From Shewanella polaris (GTDB lineage Bacteria > Pseudomonadota > Gammaproteobacteria > Enterobacterales > Shewanellaceae): a stretch of DNA of 64,000 nt. Both the position numbers and the translations under genes were made by a program. The stretch covers positions 682,001 through 746,000 of the forward strand of contig NZ_CP041036.1 of the NCBI RefSeq assembly GCF_006385555.1, in the 5' to 3' direction. Under the pieces are notes generated by a model. That model searched no databases. It was not told the DNA's origin and saw nothing but the letters and a program-made list of their open reading frames with translations. This document shows, piece after piece, positions 63,729-64,000 of the stretch (positions are counted from its first letter, which is position 1; each line of letters starts with the position of its first letter).

Positions 63729-64000
63729 ACGATTAATGATTAACGTTAACCCTTGATATTGATTGGCGACTCCTCGAGTCTGAATTCTTGCTATCCCATC
63801 CATAGTCAGTTTCGTTGGCTATGGATAATACATTATTATGTTATACCCCTCTTTAATTGTAGATACTTCATCGCGTTATAATAGATTCTGAGATATGAGG
63901 TGTCACACACGCAGAAAATGATATCTGGATGCGTTCAACATTGAAACCGTTAAACTGGTCTCTGAGCATAGTTATAAAATCGTAAATGTTACCGATAGAT

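Overview
The window is bacterial chromosome with the gene set of a marine Shewanella-type gammaproteobacterium. The evidence is an outer-membrane OmcA/MtrC-like multihaem lipoprotein, NrfB/C/D-like respiratory proteins, a PiuC hydroxylase next to a TonB siderophore receptor, a chromosomal integron integrase, and moderately AT-rich DNA with short intergenic mobile repeats. No rRNA, tRNA or CRISPR array was seen.

Layout. Positions 1-9500 are ordinary chromosome: a truncated lipoprotein gene, a LuxR-type regulator, rluF, a DUF72 gene, a large bifunctional penicillin-binding protein, DUF3429, a GNAT, a Cys-rich small protein and an RhlE-type helicase. Positions 9500-15800 hold nutrient-acquisition genes: a Tat-exported PhoX phosphatase behind a candidate Pho box array, a YaeR-like VOC protein, and a TonB receptor/PiuC pair behind a Fur-like site. 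Positions 15990-20070 hold an nrfBCD-like electron-transfer operon without nrfA, a DUF2726-like membrane gene and a divergent LysR gene. Their shared upstream region carries a perfect FNR/EtrA-type box and a 31-bp palindrome. Positions 21220-26900 are azlCD, mpl, ubiX, hpt and a two-gene ABC exporter, closed by a good terminator.

Positions 26968-38500 are the accessory hotspot. A divergent, LexA-box-controlled integron integrase heads a small cassette array with five recognisable attC sites and four cassettes: a membrane protein, a 59-aa one-helix protein, an SMI1/KNR4-like protein and a DUF2971 protein. An IS91-like element carrying its own tyrosine recombinase sits against a GTTGAAC core site at the head of the array, and a 90-bp remnant of it sits at the last attC. 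Two almost identical 1.6-kb IS110/IS1111-type elements sit at the same position in two attC sites; the second has a frameshifted transposase. The array ends in nested REP-associated (Y1) transposase elements.

Positions 38500-43100 hold a ProU-type glycine betaine/proline importer, proV-proW-proX, followed by a second proX made by tandem duplication. A proW tail remnant and a duplicated terminator show this. The cluster lies between the REP-associated transposase elements and a decayed relative of them (43322-44020).

Positions 44180-64000 return to chromosomal genes. These are a nine-haem OmcA/MtrC-like cytochrome with an FNR-type box upstream, a GGDEF cyclase, an uncharacterised gene flanked by degenerate relatives, a ferritin-like protein next to a ZIP transporter, DUF1097, a CPBP protein, a TrmO-like protein, a GNAT, and a BASS/ACR3-like transporter fused to CBS domains. 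They are followed by a zinc-ribbon protein, an HD-GYP phosphodiesterase, a second ZIP transporter, a YqjD/YqjE/YqjK-like envelope operon and an Aer-like chemoreceptor.
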